A stretch of 26,275 nt of DNA from Vicinamibacteria bacterium (GTDB lineage: Bacteria > Acidobacteriota > Vicinamibacteria > Vicinamibacterales > UBA2999), in the NCBI GenBank assembly GCA_025924295.1, contig JAICEG010000011.1, forward strand, positions 1-26,275, read 5' to 3'. The notes under the pieces are model-generated. The model worked only from the letters and a program-made list of their open reading frames with translations. It was not told where the DNA came from and searched no databases. A program made the translations under genes and the position numbers. Shown piece after piece: positions 1 through 7,491 of the stretch (positions are counted from its first letter, which is position 1; each line of letters opens with the position of its first letter).

Positions 1-333
1 CTCCTCGTCGCCGCGCCGGTTCGCTCGGTCGAGAACTTCGCGGCCGTCGTCAACGTCGTGCTGTTTCCCCTGCTGTTCCTGAGCGGCGCGTTGTATCCAA
101 CGTCCACGATGCCGGCCTGGCTCTATGCAGCGGTGCGCCTGAATCCGGTGACGTATGCCGTCGACTTGATGCGTGGCGCGCTCGGTCAGCCCATGGAGTT
201 CAGCGCGGCGACCTCGCTGGCTGCGCTCGGCGTGGCGATCGTGGTGGCGTTCACTGCGGCAGCAGCGCTATTCGATCCCGAGCTTCGACTGAGCCGGGCG
301 GGTCGCGAGGCGACTGCACCGAAACGCCGTTGA
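1..333 (+). CDS. ABC-2 type transporter permease, C-terminal fragment
   Basis: This is the last 110 residues of an integral membrane permease whose start lies before the window. The visible reading frame is open from base 1. It carries a hydrophobic helix followed by LFLSGALYP, then a YAAVRLNPVTYAVDLMRGAL block and a final hydrophobic segment. This FLSG..P / NP.TY..D..R pattern is characteristic of ABC-2 exporters of the DrrB/NodJ type, which move drugs or polysaccharides out of the cell together with a separate ATPase. The ATPase would be expected upstream, outside the window. The substrate cannot be told from this piece. The gene converges on the SnoaL gene at 344 with only ten bases between the stop codons. 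Confidence 0.85.
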   Translation, partial: LLVAAPVRSVENFAAVVNVVLFPLLFLSGALYPTSTMPAWLYAAVRLNPVTYAVDLMRGALGQPMEFSAATSLAALGVAIVVAFTAAAALFDPELRLSRAGREATAPKRR

Positions 334-343
334 CGTGTCCGCT

Positions 344-1405
344 CTACTTACCGGGGCTCGGAATCGCGCGAAAGAGCCGTCGCGTCCTCATACGCCAGCC
401 GTCCGGCGTTCTCTGATAAACGTCCTCGTAGTGCCCACCGAGGAAGACCGTACCGGGCGTGCCCTTCGCCCGTGCCTCCGGTTCCGGCATGTCGATGACA
501 ACCAGGTACTGCTTCCCGATGGCCTGACCGGCAAACGGCTCGATCACGTAGTTCGTCAGATAGTGGCGAACGTACTGCGGCCCCTGTGGCTGTTCCCGCC
601 CGAGCGCGGCCAACTGCGCGTGCCCGGTTGACTGGCCAAACGTCGCGTCCGCGGTGTACAGGCCCGCATAGGGCTCACCGTTGTCTGTCGTTCCGTATCC
701 ATTGTCGAGCGCGTGACCGTAGCTCGCCACCAGGCGCTCGATCTCGATGTAGTCCATCGCGCTCAGACCGCCGGGAACAGCGGGCACCGTGTCAGTGGGA
801 TCGGGCTTGACCGGGTGCATCTTCAACGTCGCGGTCAGCTTGGGATCGGGCCCTGACTTCGATGGCACCAGTTTCCGGTAGCGGAAGCGCCAGCCTTCAG
901 GCGTCTTCGTGTAGATGTCCTCGTAGTGGCCGCCTACCGTGTCGAGGCTTCCGCGCTTCTGACCAACGAGAGACCACTGATTCGGATTCGGCCCTACCTG
1001 CGGGATGTTCTCGTCGTGACTGATGTTGATCAGATACTGCCGTCCGACCGCGCCATCGGCCGTGGGCTCGATGATGTGGTTCATGATGTAGTGATTGACA
1101 TACAGCGGGCCTCGCCGCCCGCCGCGCGCCAGCGTCGCCAACTGATCTCGTCCCTGTATCCGGCCGCGCGAGTTGCTGTCAAAGACACCATCGGATGAAA
1201 AGAGGTCGGCGTAGTCGTAGCCGTTGCGCGAGCCGGTGTCCAGCGCGAACGCATAGCGGTTCACCAGCTGCTTGATCTGGACGTAGTCCATGGCGGTGAG
1301 CGCCATGACACTCGACGCGCTGTCGCTCTTCGCCTGCTGCGCCTGTACTGCGACGAGAGCACACACGCCAAAGCTCACAGCCACGGCAAGAATCGTGTTA
1401 CGCAT
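344..1405 (-). CDS. Secreted protein with two tandem SnoaL/NTF2-like domains
   Basis: This 353-residue protein has an N-terminal signal peptide (about residues 1-23, ending in VQAQQA). Two homologous alpha+beta-barrel domains follow, at about residues 37-180 and 214-345, joined by a Pro/Lys-rich linker. Each half has the same landmarks: MDY.(E/Q)I..LV..Y..ALD, a HY..N.(I/V)IEP block (His105 and His281) and GGHYED.Y..TP.GWR. These match the SnoaL_4 / NTF2-like superfamily, which includes steroid isomerase-like and polyketide cyclase-like enzymes as well as non-catalytic binding proteins. The substrate is unknown. It is the last gene of a leftward operon, ten bases after the single-domain paralogue at 1416-1955, so an internal duplication is likely. 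Family assignment is firm; function is not. Confidence 0.85.
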   Translation of the reverse strand: MRNTILAVAVSFGVCALVAVQAQQAKSDSASSVMALTAMDYVQIKQLVNRYAFALDTGSRNGYDYADLFSSDGVFDSNSRGRIQGRDQLATLARGGRRGPLYVNHYIMNHIIEPTADGAVGRQYLINISHDENIPQVGPNPNQWSLVGQKRGSLDTVGGHYEDIYTKTPEGWRFRYRKLVPSKSGPDPKLTATLKMHPVKPDPTDTVPAVPGGLSAMDYIEIERLVASYGHALDNGYGTTDNGEPYAGLYTADATFGQSTGHAQLAALGREQPQGPQYVRHYLTNYVIEPFAGQAIGKQYLVVIDMPEPEARAKGTPGTVFLGGHYEDVYQRTPDGWRMRTRRLFRAIPSPGK

Positions 1406-1415
1406 AGGGATACCT

Positions 1416-1955
1416 TCACCGCGACGACGGCGGCAACTTCGCGGTCGGCGGTGGAACGCCGATCTTTGCCGGGTGCAGTTGCCGCGACTTGAATCGCCAT
1501 CCTGCTGGCGTCTTCACGTACTCATCCTCATACCGGCCGCCGTGCACGATGCCACTGGGATTGCCACCCTCGGATACGTCGAGCGCCATGAGGTACTGAC
1601 TGCCGCGCGCGCCTTCCGGCGTCGGGTAGATGATGACGTTCGTCAGGTAGTGACGCGTGAACGAAGGACCGGCTCGCTCCTTCTGCGTCGCGCGCGCGAG
1701 TTCCGCCAGCGCTTCGCGCCCTTTGGTCTTGCCGAAGACGCCGTCCGGTGTAAAGAGATCCGCATACGCGTAGCCGTTGTCGGCGTGTGTATCGACCGCG
1801 TAACCGTAGCGGGCGACCAACTGCTGGATCTCGATGTAGTCCGCAGCCGTGAGCGTGCCGCCGGTGACCTTCTGCTGCGCGCGTGCGTGGGATGCTACCC
1901 CCGCTCCGATCATCAGCATCGCTATCACGACGGCCGCCGAGACCTTCGCTTTCAT
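1416..1955 (-). CDS. Secreted single-domain SnoaL/NTF2-like protein
   Basis: This 179-residue protein has a signal peptide ending near ASHARAQQ and one SnoaL-like domain (about residues 34-170). It shares all landmarks with both halves of its downstream neighbour: DYIEIQQLVARYGYAVD, FTRHYLTN and GGRYEDEYVKTPAGWRF. The start is supported by a GAGG/AGGA ribosome-binding stretch just upstream of the ATG. It lies 27 bases after the SMP-30-like gene and ten bases before the two-domain paralogue, so the three are probably cotranscribed. A role as a small-molecule isomerase, hydratase or binding protein in the periplasm is possible, but nothing in the sequence fixes the substrate. Confidence 0.85.
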   Translation of the reverse strand: MKAKVSAAVVIAMLMIGAGVASHARAQQKVTGGTLTAADYIEIQQLVARYGYAVDTHADNGYAYADLFTPDGVFGKTKGREALAELARATQKERAGPSFTRHYLTNVIIYPTPEGARGSQYLMALDVSEGGNPSGIVHGGRYEDEYVKTPAGWRFKSRQLHPAKIGVPPPTAKLPPSSR

Positions 1956-1982
1956 GTTCCTCGCCTCTAATCGTCCCCTGAT

Positions 1983-3002
1983 CTATGTCGAGCGTTTCTT
2001 GACCGGAACGGGGACCCCCGCGATCTTCACACCGGCTGAAAAAAGCGTGCTGCGAGTGGTGAAGAAGATCGTCTTCCAGTCATCGCCGCCGAAGGCGACG
2101 TTGGTCGTCGCCGGCTGACCGTGAACGATGCGCCCGAGCTTCTTGCCCTTCGGGTCGATGATGAACAGGCCACCGGTGCCACCGCTGTACATGTTGCCCG
2201 CCGTGTCCATCTTGATCCCGTCGGGCACGCCGGGCTCGGCGCCGTTCAGGTCGACGAAGACGCGGCTCGTCTCTTTTGCGACGGTGCCGTTCGGGAGCAT
2301 GTCGTAGGCGCGCACGTGACGGCGACGGGAGTCGGCGACATAGAGAATGCTTTCGTCAGGCGAGAAGGCGAGACCGTTGGGCCTGACCATGTCGTCGATG
2401 ACGAGCGACATGGTGCCGAGGTCGGCAGACACCCGATACACACCCGAGATTGTCACGTCCCACTGGTCGGGAGCCGCATTCCCGCCCGGGTCGGTGAAAT
2501 AGATCGCGCCGTCCGACTTCACGATCACGTCGTTCGGACGCAGCAGCCGCTTGCCCTGGAAGCTGTTCGCGATGACCGTCACGCTGCCGTCGGGCTCGTA
2601 ACGCGTCACGCGCCTGGTGAGGTGCTCGGCGGAGACAAGGCGGCCCTGCAGATCACGGGTGATGCCGTTGGCCTCATTGGTCTTCTCCATTGCAACAGTC
2701 GCACCCTGCTGCCCCGGCGTGTACTTGAGCCGGCGCGCGGTGTGAATGTCGTTGAAGAGAAGATAGCGACCTTCGGCCCACCACAGCGGCCCTTCGGCCG
2801 GACCGATGTCACCGCCATAGCCCGTTGCCAGCTGGCGGATCGGCTCGCTCGTGCTCAGGATGCTCTCGAGCTCTGGAGCGAGCGACTCGATCCGGCTCGC
2901 GGATTGCGCCCAGACGTTGCGGCTGCCCGTGATCGCAAGACTGCCGACGGCGCTGACCATCCTCAACACGTCACGACGTGAAACAGACTTGAAGTCGCGC
3001 AT
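1983..3002 (-). CDS. SMP-30/gluconolactonase/LRE-family protein, Tat-exported
   Basis: This 339-residue protein begins with a twin-arginine signal (SRRDVLRM, then a hydrophobic stretch ending WAQ) and is expected in the periplasm. The rest is a six-bladed beta-propeller of the SMP-30/gluconolactonase/luciferin-regenerating family. Visible landmarks are the metal-ligand glutamate in GPAEGPLWW (Glu70), LRPNDVIVKSDGAIYFTDP, RPNGLAFSPDESILYVAD and PDGIKMDTAGNMY. Family members hydrolyse lactones using one divalent cation held by Glu, Asn and Asp residues. A strong AGGAGG lies just before the ATG. It heads a leftward operon with two SnoaL-like proteins, so it may act on the same compound, but the substrate is unknown. 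Confidence 0.88.
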   Translation of the reverse strand: MRDFKSVSRRDVLRMVSAVGSLAITGSRNVWAQSASRIESLAPELESILSTSEPIRQLATGYGGDIGPAEGPLWWAEGRYLLFNDIHTARRLKYTPGQQGATVAMEKTNEANGITRDLQGRLVSAEHLTRRVTRYEPDGSVTVIANSFQGKRLLRPNDVIVKSDGAIYFTDPGGNAAPDQWDVTISGVYRVSADLGTMSLVIDDMVRPNGLAFSPDESILYVADSRRRHVRAYDMLPNGTVAKETSRVFVDLNGAEPGVPDGIKMDTAGNMYSGGTGGLFIIDPKGKKLGRIVHGQPATTNVAFGGDDWKTIFFTTRSTLFSAGVKIAGVPVPVKKRST

Positions 3003-3035
3003 CGCGCCCTCCTCGCGGCCAAAAGGATACCTCGC

Positions 3036-3070
3036 CTTTGACCTTTGACATTTGACCTTTGACCTTCAAC
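3036..3070. repeat. 7-bp tandem repeat array (CTTTGAC unit)
   Basis: Five head-to-tail heptamers: CTTTGAC, CTTTGAC, ATTTGAC, CTTTGAC and the degenerate CTTCAAC. It lies in the 142-base divergent gap between the SMP-30-like gene and the soxC-like gene. The rest of that gap shows only the ribosome-binding sites of the two genes. The array contains TTGACA, which looks like a -35 box, but no convincing -10 follows at 16-18 bases. Confidence 0.9.
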
Positions 3071-3144
3071 AGGGGTCCAATACCAGCGCAGCCCGCCGGT
3101 TCCGTAGCGCAGGGTAACCGTTCGAAGCGCAGAAGGAGTTACGC

Positions 3145-4380
3145 ATGGGTTCGCATCACTCCGATCGCCGGCAGTTCCTGACCGAAAGCGCCGCGCTGGC
3201 GAGCCTTGCCGCCGTGGGCGCGGTCCAATCGGTCAGTGCCCAGACACCACAGGCCGATGCTCGCCTCAAGGACCCGCTCGCATACGGTCAGCCTTCCCGC
3301 TTCGACAACACAGTACGAAAATCTCTTGGCAACGCCACTCCCATCAACGACACCGCGTTGACCACGCCGCTTCAGGATCTGGACGGGATCATCACGCCTT
3401 CCGGTCTGCACTTCCTGATGGACCACATCAATGGCATCCCGGAGATTGATCCGAAGGAGCATCGGCTGTTGGTGCATGGGATGGTCGATCGGCCGCTCAC
3501 GTTCACGATGGACGAGATCAAGCGGTTTCCGTCGGTCTCGAAGGTCTACTTCCTGGAGTGCAACGCGAACAGCCGTCCGCTGCGCGGTCCCAACGGCGAT
3601 TCGGTGCAGCTCGTGCACGGACGGACCAGTTGCAGCGAATGGACTGGAGTCCTGCTGTCCGTCCTGCTCAAAGAGTGCGGCGTGCAGCGAGACGCGCAGT
3701 GGATCATCGCGGAAGGCAACGAGGCCAACAAGTACACGATGAGCATCCCGCTGGTGAAGTCGATGGATGACATCCTGGTCGCCTACGCCCAGAACGGCGA
3801 GCCGGTCCGTCCGCAGAATGGCTATCCACTTCGACTTGTCGTCCCGGGCTGGGAAGCGATTCGTTCGGTGAAGTGGTTGAGCCGCATTGCGGTGGTCGAT
3901 ACGCCTGCCATGTCCTGGCACGAGGCCGGCAACAACGCTGACACGAGACCCGACGGCAAGGCACTCGGGTTCCGCTTCGAGCTCGGTCCGAAATCGATCA
4001 TCACTCGCCCATCGGGCGGCCAGCGTCTGCCCGGGCGCGGCTTCTACGAGATCACCGGTCTCGCCTGGACCGGCGCGGGACTGGTGACCAAAGTGGAAGT
4101 CTCCGTTGACGGCGGGAAGACCTACAAGGACGCGCAGCTTCAGGAGCCGGTCCATCGCTTCGCGCATACACGATTTCGATTTGCGTGGGAGTGGAACGGC
4201 GACGAGGTCGTGCTGCAGTCGCGCTGCACCGATGAGAAAGGCGAGGTGCAACCGACGATCGCCGAGGCCGCGAAGATTCTCGGCGTGACGCCCGACTACT
4301 TCTTGCAGGCCGATCACTTCAACGGCATTCAACCCTGGAGAATCAATCGGGATGGGAGCATCCAGAATGCGTTGTTCTAA
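3145..4380 (+). CDS. soxC: SoxC-like molybdopterin sulfite dehydrogenase subunit
   Basis: This 411-residue protein is a Tat-exported molybdopterin oxidoreductase of the sulfite oxidase fold. It has a DRRQFL twin-arginine signal in residues 1-33. The molybdopterin domain (about 85-270) contains the HFLMDHINGIPEIDP block and the Mo-ligand cysteine in FLECNANSRP (Cys139). A Mo-co dimerisation domain follows (about 285-405, with KVEVSVDGGKTY). The block order matches SoxC, the catalytic part of sulfane dehydrogenase SoxCD, rather than MsrP or plant-type enzymes. It would oxidise sulfite or protein-bound sulfane sulfur in the periplasm and pass electrons to a cytochrome c, which is encoded two genes downstream. 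AGAAGGAG precedes the ATG. No other sox genes are in the window, so the true substrate is uncertain. Confidence 0.85.
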   Translation: MGSHHSDRRQFLTESAALASLAAVGAVQSVSAQTPQADARLKDPLAYGQPSRFDNTVRKSLGNATPINDTALTTPLQDLDGIITPSGLHFLMDHINGIPEIDPKEHRLLVHGMVDRPLTFTMDEIKRFPSVSKVYFLECNANSRPLRGPNGDSVQLVHGRTSCSEWTGVLLSVLLKECGVQRDAQWIIAEGNEANKYTMSIPLVKSMDDILVAYAQNGEPVRPQNGYPLRLVVPGWEAIRSVKWLSRIAVVDTPAMSWHEAGNNADTRPDGKALGFRFELGPKSIITRPSGGQRLPGRGFYEITGLAWTGAGLVTKVEVSVDGGKTYKDAQLQEPVHRFAHTRFRFAWEWNGDEVVLQSRCTDEKGEVQPTIAEAAKILGVTPDYFLQADHFNGIQPWRINRDGSIQNALF

Positions 4381-5713
4381 ACAGGCCGCGGCGGTCATCG
4401 GCCTCGTCTTCGCGTTCGTGCTCGCCGTCGACGCCCAGCGCGGACCGGGTGCATCGATCTGGTTCGAAGGCGCACGGCTCATCGTCGGCGATGGAAGCGC
4501 TCCGATCGAGAACTCCGCGTTCCTCGTCGAGGGCGACGCCTTTACGTGGGTGGGAAGACAGGGCCAACGCCAGCCGCCGCCTGGCGCCGTGCGCGTCGAT
4601 CTGTCGGGCAAGACGGTGATGCCTTCGCTCATCGACGGCCACAACCACATCGGGCTCGTCAACGAAAAGGATGGCAGCAACAGCAAGGCGAACTACCGGC
4701 GCGCGAACCTCGTCGACCAGCTGGAACGGTACGCCTACTACGGAGTCTCGGCGGCACTGAGCATGGGCCTCGAAGCCGACCCGGACCTCGCCTACCAACT
4801 GCGTGATGAAGTGATCCCGAATGCGGCGCGCTTCCTGACCGTGGGCAAAGGGATCGCGGCGACATCGATTGGGGGACCGACAGGCGAACCGCGCCTCGGG
4901 ATTCCCTACGGCGCCCGCACGGAGAAACAGGGGCGGGATCGCGTCAAGGAATTGCACGCCAACGGCGTGCGCTTCATCAAGATCTGGGTTGACGATCGCA
5001 ACGGGGACGTCCCCAAGCTCCAGCCCAACGTCTATCGCGCCATCATTGCCGAAGCGCATGCCAACAAGATGGAGGTGCTCGCTCACCTCAGTCGAACGTC
5101 TGCGCTCGCCGATGCCAAGGATCTGCTGCGAGCAGGCGTGGATGGATTCGTGCACCTGGTCCGCGATCGCGATGTGGACGAAGAGTATCTGGCAGCGGTG
5201 AAAGCCCACCCGAGGGTGTGGTCGGGACCGAACATGCCCGCTGTTCCGACGCGCGACTCAATCGCGGCGCTGGCCGAGACGTTGCCCGCCAACCAGATCG
5301 AAGGCATGCGTAAGCAGCTTGCGGCCCAGGAGGCAAAGGGCAATCCACCCAACGAGCTCTTCGAGCTTCACTGTCGCAACCTGCGCAAGATTCACGCGGC
5401 GGGGATGGTGATCGCGATGGGCACCGACGGGACCGGCGACGGGTTCGGCAGCCACGAGCAGATTGAGGCATACACGCGTTGCGGCATGACGCCCATGCAG
5501 GCCATCGTTGCAGCGACCGGAACCAACGCGAAAGTCTTGCATCTCGATCGCCTGGGAACCATCGCCACCGGGAAGGAAGCCAGCTTCAACGTGCTCGACG
5601 CCAATCCGCTTGAGACCATCACGAACTCGCGACGGATCTCCCGCGTCTACCTGCGCGGGCAAGAAGTCGACCGGCAAGCGCTCAAGACCAGATTCATCAC
5701 GTCAAATAACTAG
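4367..5713 (+). CDS. Secreted metal-dependent amidohydrolase
   Basis: The protein belongs to the amidohydrolase superfamily (imidazolonepropionase/prolidase-like branch). It has a signal peptide (MRCSKQ, hydrophobic core, VDAQ), then a beta-sandwich and a TIM barrel. Metal ligands are visible: HxH in LIDGHNHIG, a candidate carbamylated lysine in RFIKIWVDD, His in VLAHLS, His in GFVHLV and Asp in MGTDGTGDG. Such enzymes hydrolyse amide or ester bonds in cyclic or peptide-like substrates; the substrate here is unknown. An in-frame ATG at 4352 would add five residues. The start at 4367 is preferred because GGGAG lies nine bases upstream and the signal peptide then begins correctly. Either way the start overlaps the end of the soxC-like gene, so the two are translationally coupled. 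Confidence 0.87.
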   Translation: MRCSKQAAAVIGLVFAFVLAVDAQRGPGASIWFEGARLIVGDGSAPIENSAFLVEGDAFTWVGRQGQRQPPPGAVRVDLSGKTVMPSLIDGHNHIGLVNEKDGSNSKANYRRANLVDQLERYAYYGVSAALSMGLEADPDLAYQLRDEVIPNAARFLTVGKGIAATSIGGPTGEPRLGIPYGARTEKQGRDRVKELHANGVRFIKIWVDDRNGDVPKLQPNVYRAIIAEAHANKMEVLAHLSRTSALADAKDLLRAGVDGFVHLVRDRDVDEEYLAAVKAHPRVWSGPNMPAVPTRDSIAALAETLPANQIEGMRKQLAAQEAKGNPPNELFELHCRNLRKIHAAGMVIAMGTDGTGDGFGSHEQIEAYTRCGMTPMQAIVAATGTNAKVLHLDRLGTIATGKEASFNVLDANPLETITNSRRISRVYLRGQEVDRQALKTRFITSNN

Positions 5714-5715
5714 CC

Positions 5716-6291
5716 ATGCACCGATTCCTGGGAGTTGGAAGTTGGGCGTTGGGAGTTAGCGTGACCATCGTGCTAGGCGTGTGTGCGACCGCCCTCGCCC
5801 AGGGACCGACCTACCGGTTCGGAACGGCGCCAAGCCAGGACGAGATCAAGGCGCGCGACACGGCCATTTCACCGGCAGGCAGGGAACTACCGCCCGGGCG
5901 CGGCGGCGTGAAGGAAGGCGCGACGGTGTACGCGCAGAAGTGCCTGGCCTGCCATGGACCGGACGGCACGGGCACGAAGTTGCACCGCGGCCTGATACCA
6001 CTTGGCAACTCCAAGCCGGTCAAGATCCCGGGAAGCCTCGTCCCGTACGCCACCACGGTGTGGGACTTCATCAACCGGGCAATGCCATCGACGAAGCCTG
6101 GATCGCTGACGCCGGACGAGGTCTACGCAGTCACCGCCTACGTGCTCTTTCTCAATGACGTCATCGAGGAGAGCACGGTCCTCGATGCGAAGACCCTTCC
6201 CGAGGTCAAGATGCCGAACCGCGACAACTTCCTCGCGGTCGAGATCGACTGGAAGCCGGGACAGCGCCGTCCACTCGGAAACTATCCGTAA
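5716..6291 (+). CDS. Periplasmic monoheme cytochrome c (SoxD-like partner)
   Basis: This 191-residue exported protein has one heme-binding site, CLACH (Cys76, Cys79, His80), followed by GPDGTG. A probable axial methionine is in RAMPSTKPGSLT (Met123), and the C-terminal helix is TPDEVYAVTAYVLFLND. This is the class I layout found in SoxD and similar dehydrogenase-linked cytochromes, although classical SoxD is about twice as long and diheme. It starts two bases after the amidohydrolase stop and probably accepts electrons from the SoxC-like enzyme. The signal peptide (1-29) is unusual: its LGVGSWALGVS stretch is encoded by a 7-bp tandem repeat. A GTG at 5761 is an alternative start, but it would leave a signal peptide of only 14 residues without positive charge. 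Confidence 0.85.
   Translation: MHRFLGVGSWALGVSVTIVLGVCATALAQGPTYRFGTAPSQDEIKARDTAISPAGRELPPGRGGVKEGATVYAQKCLACHGPDGTGTKLHRGLIPLGNSKPVKIPGSLVPYATTVWDFINRAMPSTKPGSLTPDEVYAVTAYVLFLNDVIEESTVLDAKTLPEVKMPNRDNFLAVEIDWKPGQRRPLGNYP
5731..5758. repeat. 7-bp tandem repeat array inside a signal-peptide coding region
   Basis: Four heptamers read GGAGTTG, GAAGTTG, GGCGTTG and GGAGTTA, directly after the start of the cytochrome c gene. They encode part of its signal peptide. The period matches the arrays at 3036-3070 and 20169-20245, though the unit sequence differs. Confidence 0.85.
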
Positions 6292-6303
6292 CGATTCGTC
6301 ACG
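6287..6303. terminator. Inverted repeat spanning two convergent stop codons
   Basis: The arms CGTAACGA (6287-6294) and TCGTCACG (6296-6303) pair at seven of eight positions around one central base. They include the TAA of the cytochrome gene and the TGA of the opposing amidohydrolase. There is no T-run, so a role as a bidirectional terminator or 3'-end stabiliser is only possible. Confidence 0.35.
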
Positions 6304-7489
6304 CGGCCGGGACGCGCTTGCCGGCGAGCACAGTGCCAGCCGGGAAGAAGCGTTGACGCCCGGTGATCGTCCCCTTGTAGTTGTCGAGGAACTCGAAGCT
6401 CCCTTCGCGCAGTTCGAGCAGCGCCACATCCGCAGGCGCACCGACGTTCAGTGTGCCCCGGTCGTTGAACAACGGGAAAATCCGCGACGGGTTGAGCGTC
6501 GCGCACGCGATCGCGTCGCTGATCGTCATGCCGTACCCGAGCAGCTTCGACATGCAGTTCGGCAGGTCTACGACGCCGGTCGTCTTGCTGTTGGTGTTCC
6601 AGTCGGTCGAGAAGGTATCCGGCCAGAAGCCAGCCTTCATGATCGCGCCGATCGTGTCCCAGCGCATGTGCCCGGTCTGCCCGTTGCCGATGTCGAACCA
6701 GACGCCGCGGCGCCTGGCCGCGAGCACTTCTGGCAGGATGTGACCGCTGTCGTCGACGATCGCATTGGGCGGCGGCGCAAACAGGTGCGTGACGATGTCC
6801 CCGCGCTTTAGAAGATCGACCAGCTTCCCCATCGGCGACGCGGTTTGACCCATGTGAATCATCAGGGGCAGGTTGAAGGCACTCGCCGCCTCCTGTGCGC
6901 GGCGGAGCACTTCGACGTCGTTGGTGCCCACCACGTCGCGCGACAGCCGCGCCTTCACGCCAACGATGTAGTCGCGATGCTTCGCAATGGCGTCCCGGGC
7001 GGCAGCGACGTCGGCACGTGTCAGGTCCATCGTGTCGCCGCCAGGCAGGATGCCGCCGCGTCCGATGTTGACGAGGACTCGACCTTGCTGCGGCGACGTT
7101 CGCGCCACGGCCACGATCTCGGCAACGCGGTCGGCGCCTTGCGAACCCGCGTCGATCCAGCCGGTGACACCGTCGCGCAGGACGAGGCCAGGGCCCTCGG
7201 CGGATCGCCCCGTGTGCGTGTGGATGTCGATCAGGCCGGGAACGACGAGCTTGCCGCGCGCATCGATAGTCTCGGCGGCACCGGTGGCGATCGTCGGCTC
7301 GACCGCGGCGATGCGGCCGGCGGAAATCGCCACGTCGCGCACGCCGTCGAGGTGCACGGACGGATCGATGACCCGACCACCTTTTATGAGCAGGTCGTAT
7401 TTCGACGCCTGGGCCAAGGCGGCCCTCGGCGCATGCGCAACTGCGGCACCGCAGACCACGGCTGCTGACAGGAACTGACGGCGGTTCAT
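6299..7489 (-). CDS. Tat-exported amidohydrolase/deacetylase-family metallohydrolase
   Basis: The 396-residue product begins MNRRQFL, a twin-arginine signal ending near ALAQA. The mature part matches the amidohydrolase/deacetylase family (EF_0837-like, dihydroorotase-related). It has KGGRVIDPSVHLDGVRDVAI, the HxH metal site in LIDIHTHTG (His90, His92), GVTGWIDAGSQGAD, a candidate carbamylated lysine in VGVKARLS (Lys179), His212 (MIHMGQT), His235 (VTHLFAPP) and Asp296 (FSTDWNTN). All ligands for a binuclear centre are present, so it is probably active; the substrate is unknown. Three consecutive ATG codons (7495, 7492, 7489) are available. The last has AGGAGG eight bases upstream and is chosen. 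The start overlaps the TGA of the YfhO-like gene, so the genes are translationally coupled. Confidence 0.88.
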   Translation of the reverse strand: MNRRQFLSAAVVCGAAVAHAPRAALAQASKYDLLIKGGRVIDPSVHLDGVRDVAISAGRIAAVEPTIATGAAETIDARGKLVVPGLIDIHTHTGRSAEGPGLVLRDGVTGWIDAGSQGADRVAEIVAVARTSPQQGRVLVNIGRGGILPGGDTMDLTRADVAAARDAIAKHRDYIVGVKARLSRDVVGTNDVEVLRRAQEAASAFNLPLMIHMGQTASPMGKLVDLLKRGDIVTHLFAPPPNAIVDDSGHILPEVLAARRRGVWFDIGNGQTGHMRWDTIGAIMKAGFWPDTFSTDWNTNSKTTGVVDLPNCMSKLLGYGMTISDAIACATLNPSRIFPLFNDRGTLNVGAPADVALLELREGSFEFLDNYKGTITGRQRFFPAGTVLAGKRVPAA

Positions 7490-7491
7490 CA

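Noticed and set aside
3045..3073. TTGACA in the heptamer array as a -35 box
   Set aside because: The sequence 17 bases downstream (AACAGG) is not a -10. The motif is a by-product of the repeat unit.
3139..4686. 515-codon minus-strand open frame opposite the soxC-like gene
   Set aside because: Composition is typical of antisense shadow and no motif is present. The plus strand has a complete SoxC-like protein with its own ribosome-binding site.
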